Below are positions 6,402 through 8,352 of a stretch of DNA of 8,352 nt, one piece after another (positions within the stretch are counted from its first letter, which is position 1; every line of letters starts with the position of its first letter). This DNA comes from Oscillospiraceae bacterium (GTDB lineage: Bacteria; Bacillota_A; Clostridia; Oscillospirales; Ruminococcaceae), in contig JAGBFE010000337.1 of the NCBI GenBank assembly GCA_018109965.1, positions 1 through 8,352 on the forward strand, given 5' to 3'. The translations under genes were made by a program, and so were the position numbers. A model generated the notes under the pieces. It was given only the letters and a program-made list of their open reading frames with translations. It ran no database searches and was not told the origin of the DNA.

Positions 6402-6959
6402 TCACTTTACATCCCCTGCAAGCACCGAATAAACAGCAATATCACACAGTTTGCCTTTGTTGTTCATAAACTGGCGCAATGTGCCTTCATACTGCATACC
6501 GCATTTTTGCGCAACTTTACCCGATGCAGGATTATCTGTGTCGTGCTGTACCTCTACCCTGTTGTATCCGATTTCATCGATAAGATATTTGGTAACTGCA
6601 CTTACTGCTTCTGTCATATATCCGCAGTTCCACCATTTTTTGCCTATACAGTAACCAAGTTCAGCTTTTTGTGCATCATTGTCATTGGCAACCACGCATA
6701 CAAAACCAGCTGATTTAACATCTTCTTCAGCTTTGAGTGTAATATTCCAATGGTAGAATTCTATATTGTCATAACGCACTTTCCAGTTGCCTATTGCCTT
6801 TTCAGCCTGTGACGGGTCAGTCAGTGATATACTTGTCATATATCTGTTAACCTCATCATCGCATGCCCAGTTATTGTACATATCCCTGGCATCTTCAGCT
6901 TCAAATCTGCGCAGTACAAGGCGTTCTGTTTCTATTGTTTTTGTACCTTTATGTATCAT
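6402..6959 (-). CDS. GNAT family N-acetyltransferase, RimJ/RimL-like (copy 1)
   Basis: Transfers acetyl from acetyl-CoA to an amine; the family includes the N-terminal acetyltransferases of ribosomal proteins, but many members have other or unknown targets. The 185-residue protein begins with the typical IETERLVLRRF at 9-19. The acetyl-CoA-binding core is at about 100-118 (ELGYCIGKKWWNCGYMTEA), and the C-terminal GNAT block NPASGKVAQKCGMQYEG is at 143-159. The start is ATG 6959 with AGGTGA at 6963-6968. It is a clear paralogue of the next gene upstream, roughly 45-50% identical by eye, and both begin MIHKGTK-x-IETERLVLR. The gap to that gene is 10 nt and to the NUDIX gene 1 nt, so all are one operon. 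Substrate unknown. Confidence 0.93.
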   Translation of the reverse strand: MIHKGTKTIETERLVLRRFEAEDARDMYNNWACDDEVNRYMTSISLTDPSQAEKAIGNWKVRYDNIEFYHWNITLKAEEDVKSAGFVCVVANDNDAQKAELGYCIGKKWWNCGYMTEAVSAVTKYLIDEIGYNRVEVQHDTDNPASGKVAQKCGMQYEGTLRQFMNNKGKLCDIAVYSVLAGDVK

Positions 6960-6969
6960 AAATCACCTG

Positions 6970-7539
6970 TTAATTGCATTTTTGTGAATAATATTCATCT
7001 TTAAGGATTGAATAATGTGCCAGGTCACGCGGTTTTTCTTTGGCAAGCAGTTCACGTCTTATGACACCTTCAAATTTAAGTCCGCATTTTTGCATAACTC
7101 TGCCTGAAGCAGGATTATTGACATCGTGCCTTGCACACACTTTTTCTGCGCCAACTTCTTCAAAAAAGAATTTGATTAAAGCCGAAAACGCTTCGGTAAC
7201 AATTCCTTTATTCCACCATTTGCGTCCGATGCAGTATCCGATTTCAACATTGCCGAGAATTTCGTTTGTTTCCACAACACTTATTCCGCCAATAGGTTCA
7301 TCACCATTATCTTTAAGCACAATAGCCCACTGATAATAGTTGTTTTCACTGTAATGATTGGTCCAGTCTGCAAGCAGCAGATTTGTAACTTCCACGCTGC
7401 TGTGTGTAGGCCACGTAAGATATCTTGTTACCTCATCATCACTTGCCCAGTTACTGAACATAGCCTGTGCGTCGGTTGTTTTAAATTGTCTGAGCACAAG
7501 GCGTTCTGTCTCTATTATTTTTGTTCCTTTATGTATCAT
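6970..7539 (-). CDS. GNAT family N-acetyltransferase, RimJ/RimL-like (copy 2)
   Basis: Second acetyl-CoA-dependent N-acetyltransferase of the tandem pair. I start it at ATG 7539, which gives 189 residues and aligns its N-terminus exactly with that of the paralogue downstream; GAGAG in a GGGAGAGAG run lies about 7 nt upstream. An in-frame TTG at 7557 would add six residues that are really the ribosome binding site. Visible: IETERLVLRQF at 9-19, DDEVTRYLT at 34-42, the acetyl-CoA-binding core EIGYCIGRKWWNKGIVTEA at 99-117, and NPASGRVMQKCGLKFEG at 142-158. The middle section (about 43-95) differs most from copy 1, and in GNAT enzymes that region often helps form the acceptor site, so the two may act on different targets. 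It follows brnQ by 19 nt. Substrate unknown. Confidence 0.93.
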   Translation of the reverse strand: MIHKGTKIIETERLVLRQFKTTDAQAMFSNWASDDEVTRYLTWPTHSSVEVTNLLLADWTNHYSENNYYQWAIVLKDNGDEPIGGISVVETNEILGNVEIGYCIGRKWWNKGIVTEAFSALIKFFFEEVGAEKVCARHDVNNPASGRVMQKCGLKFEGVIRRELLAKEKPRDLAHYSILKDEYYSQKCN

Positions 7540-7558
7540 ACAAAAACTCTCTCCCAAC

Positions 7559-8352
7559 TTATGAAGATTTTTTTACTTTTCCAAATACAAAAGCAACAGC
7601 AAATGCAATTATTGTAACACTCAGCCAGCCAAACCCATGTGCATACAATGGGAGCTTGCTGCATACAGTGCTGATTACACCGAGAGGAACAACGCCTTCC
7701 AAAGCATAAATAACGCTGATAACTGCAGTTGCACCTATTGTTATCGGATAGATAAGCGGATTTTTAATGTATTTATCAAACAGCCCCATAACAATAATTA
7801 CACTTACAGACGGATAAATCGCATTGAGAATCGGCACCGAAATGTTGAGGATTGTTGTAAGACCATAGTTGCATACAACAAGCGAAAATGCCGTGATTAT
7901 CCATACCATACTTTTGTAGGTTGCATTTGTGAGCTTTGAAAAATATTCTGAAACCGATGTGATAAGACCAACACAGGTTGTAAGACAAGCCAATGCAAAA
8001 ATGGCCGCCAGAATAATTGCGCCAAACTCGCCAAACAGCTGGTAAACAATCTGTCTTAATGCAACTGCCCCGTTAGCACCGATTTCGTAAACACCGCTGG
8101 ACTGCATGCCCATATATGTAAGCATAAGATATATAGCCGCAAGAATTACTCCCGCCAGCATACCTGCTGTTGATGAGTATTTCAGTGATTCTTTTTTATC
8201 GGTAATATTTTTCCCTTCAAAAGCTTTTACCACTACAGGCGCAAAAACAAGACCCGCAATTGCATCCATTGTGAGATATCCTTCACAGAAGCCTTTGATA
8301 AACGGTGCCTGTGCATACGCCTGCTGTGCTGCTGCCACAGACTTTTCGCCTT
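7559..8352 (-). CDS. brnQ: Branched-chain amino acid transport system II carrier protein (LIVCS family), 5' end outside window
   Basis: Cation-coupled symporter that takes up leucine, isoleucine and valine across the cytoplasmic membrane. The frame is open to base 8352; 263 C-terminal residues are visible of the usual 430-450. It is strongly hydrophobic, with about six or seven membrane segments. It carries the family block beginning FIKGFCEGYLTMDAIAGLVF (fragment residues about 17-36), and later ISVPILNAIYPSVSVI, which matches the conserved ISVPVL-x-AIYP stretch of known BrnQ proteins. The C-terminus is short and basic (GKVKKSS). A GTG at 8338 is internal and is not the start. It heads, within this window, a closely spaced group with two acetyltransferases and a NUDIX hydrolase. 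Any promoter lies beyond the window. Family assignment is sure; substrate preference is by homology only. Confidence 0.94.
   Translation of the reverse strand, partial: GEKSVAAAQQAYAQAPFIKGFCEGYLTMDAIAGLVFAPVVVKAFEGKNITDKKESLKYSSTAGMLAGVILAAIYLMLTYMGMQSSGVYEIGANGAVALRQIVYQLFGEFGAIILAAIFALACLTTCVGLITSVSEYFSKLTNATYKSMVWIITAFSLVVCNYGLTTILNISVPILNAIYPSVSVIIVMGLFDKYIKNPLIYPITIGATAVISVIYALEGVVPLGVISTVCSKLPLYAHGFGWLSVTIIAFAVAFVFGKVKKSS

Noticed and set aside
1..8352. CRISPR arrays, tRNA or rRNA genes, insertion sequences, phage or defence genes
   Set aside because: Looked for on both strands; no regularly spaced repeats, no tRNA-like cloverleaf, and no transposase or nuclease motifs were seen.

Overview
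All recognisable genes lie on the minus strand, so transcription runs from high to low coordinates. The right part of the window is a conserved bacterial core locus in the order rpsB-tsf-pyrH-frr-uppS-cdsA-dxr. That order, the AT-rich sequence, purine-rich GGAGG-type ribosome binding sites, sigma-A-like promoters and T-tailed hairpin terminators point to a low-GC Firmicute. The EF-Ts and CdsA sequences look most like Clostridia, possibly the Ruminococcaceae/Oscillospirales side; this finer placement is an impression and has not been tested.

Layout in transcription order. (1) 8352-5972: a compact accessory operon with the 3' part of a BrnQ-type branched-chain amino acid transporter, two tandem paralogous GNAT acetyltransferases and a NUDIX hydrolase (gaps of 19, 10 and 1 nt), closed by a strong hairpin terminator at 5934-5970. 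(2) 5860-4022: a strong promoter (5823-5851), a leader of about 105 nt that can fold into a long hairpin, rpsB (ribosomal protein S2) and tsf (EF-Ts), closed by a terminator at 3973-4007. (3) 3867-2541: a separate promoter, then pyrH (UMP kinase) and frr (ribosome recycling factor), followed by a hairpin with a T-tract at 2477-2511. (4) 2464-1: uppS, cdsA and dxr, the last cut by the window edge. These three make undecaprenyl diphosphate (cell-wall lipid carrier), CDP-diacylglycerol (phospholipid precursor) and MEP, the committed isoprenoid intermediate that eventually feeds UppS.

The core locus thus joins translation (S2, EF-Ts, RRF), pyrimidine nucleotide supply (UMP kinase) and membrane/wall lipid synthesis. 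Hairpins divide it into three probable transcription units. No CRISPR array, insertion sequence, tRNA, rRNA, phage gene or defence cassette is visible, and I do not see a clear undescribed protein system. The most interesting signals are regulatory: the structured rpsB leader with two tandem Shine-Dalgarno sequences, the terminator-like hairpin abutting the uppS ribosome binding site, and a 12-nt complementarity between the accessory operon's terminator and the ribosome binding site of one of its own GNAT genes.
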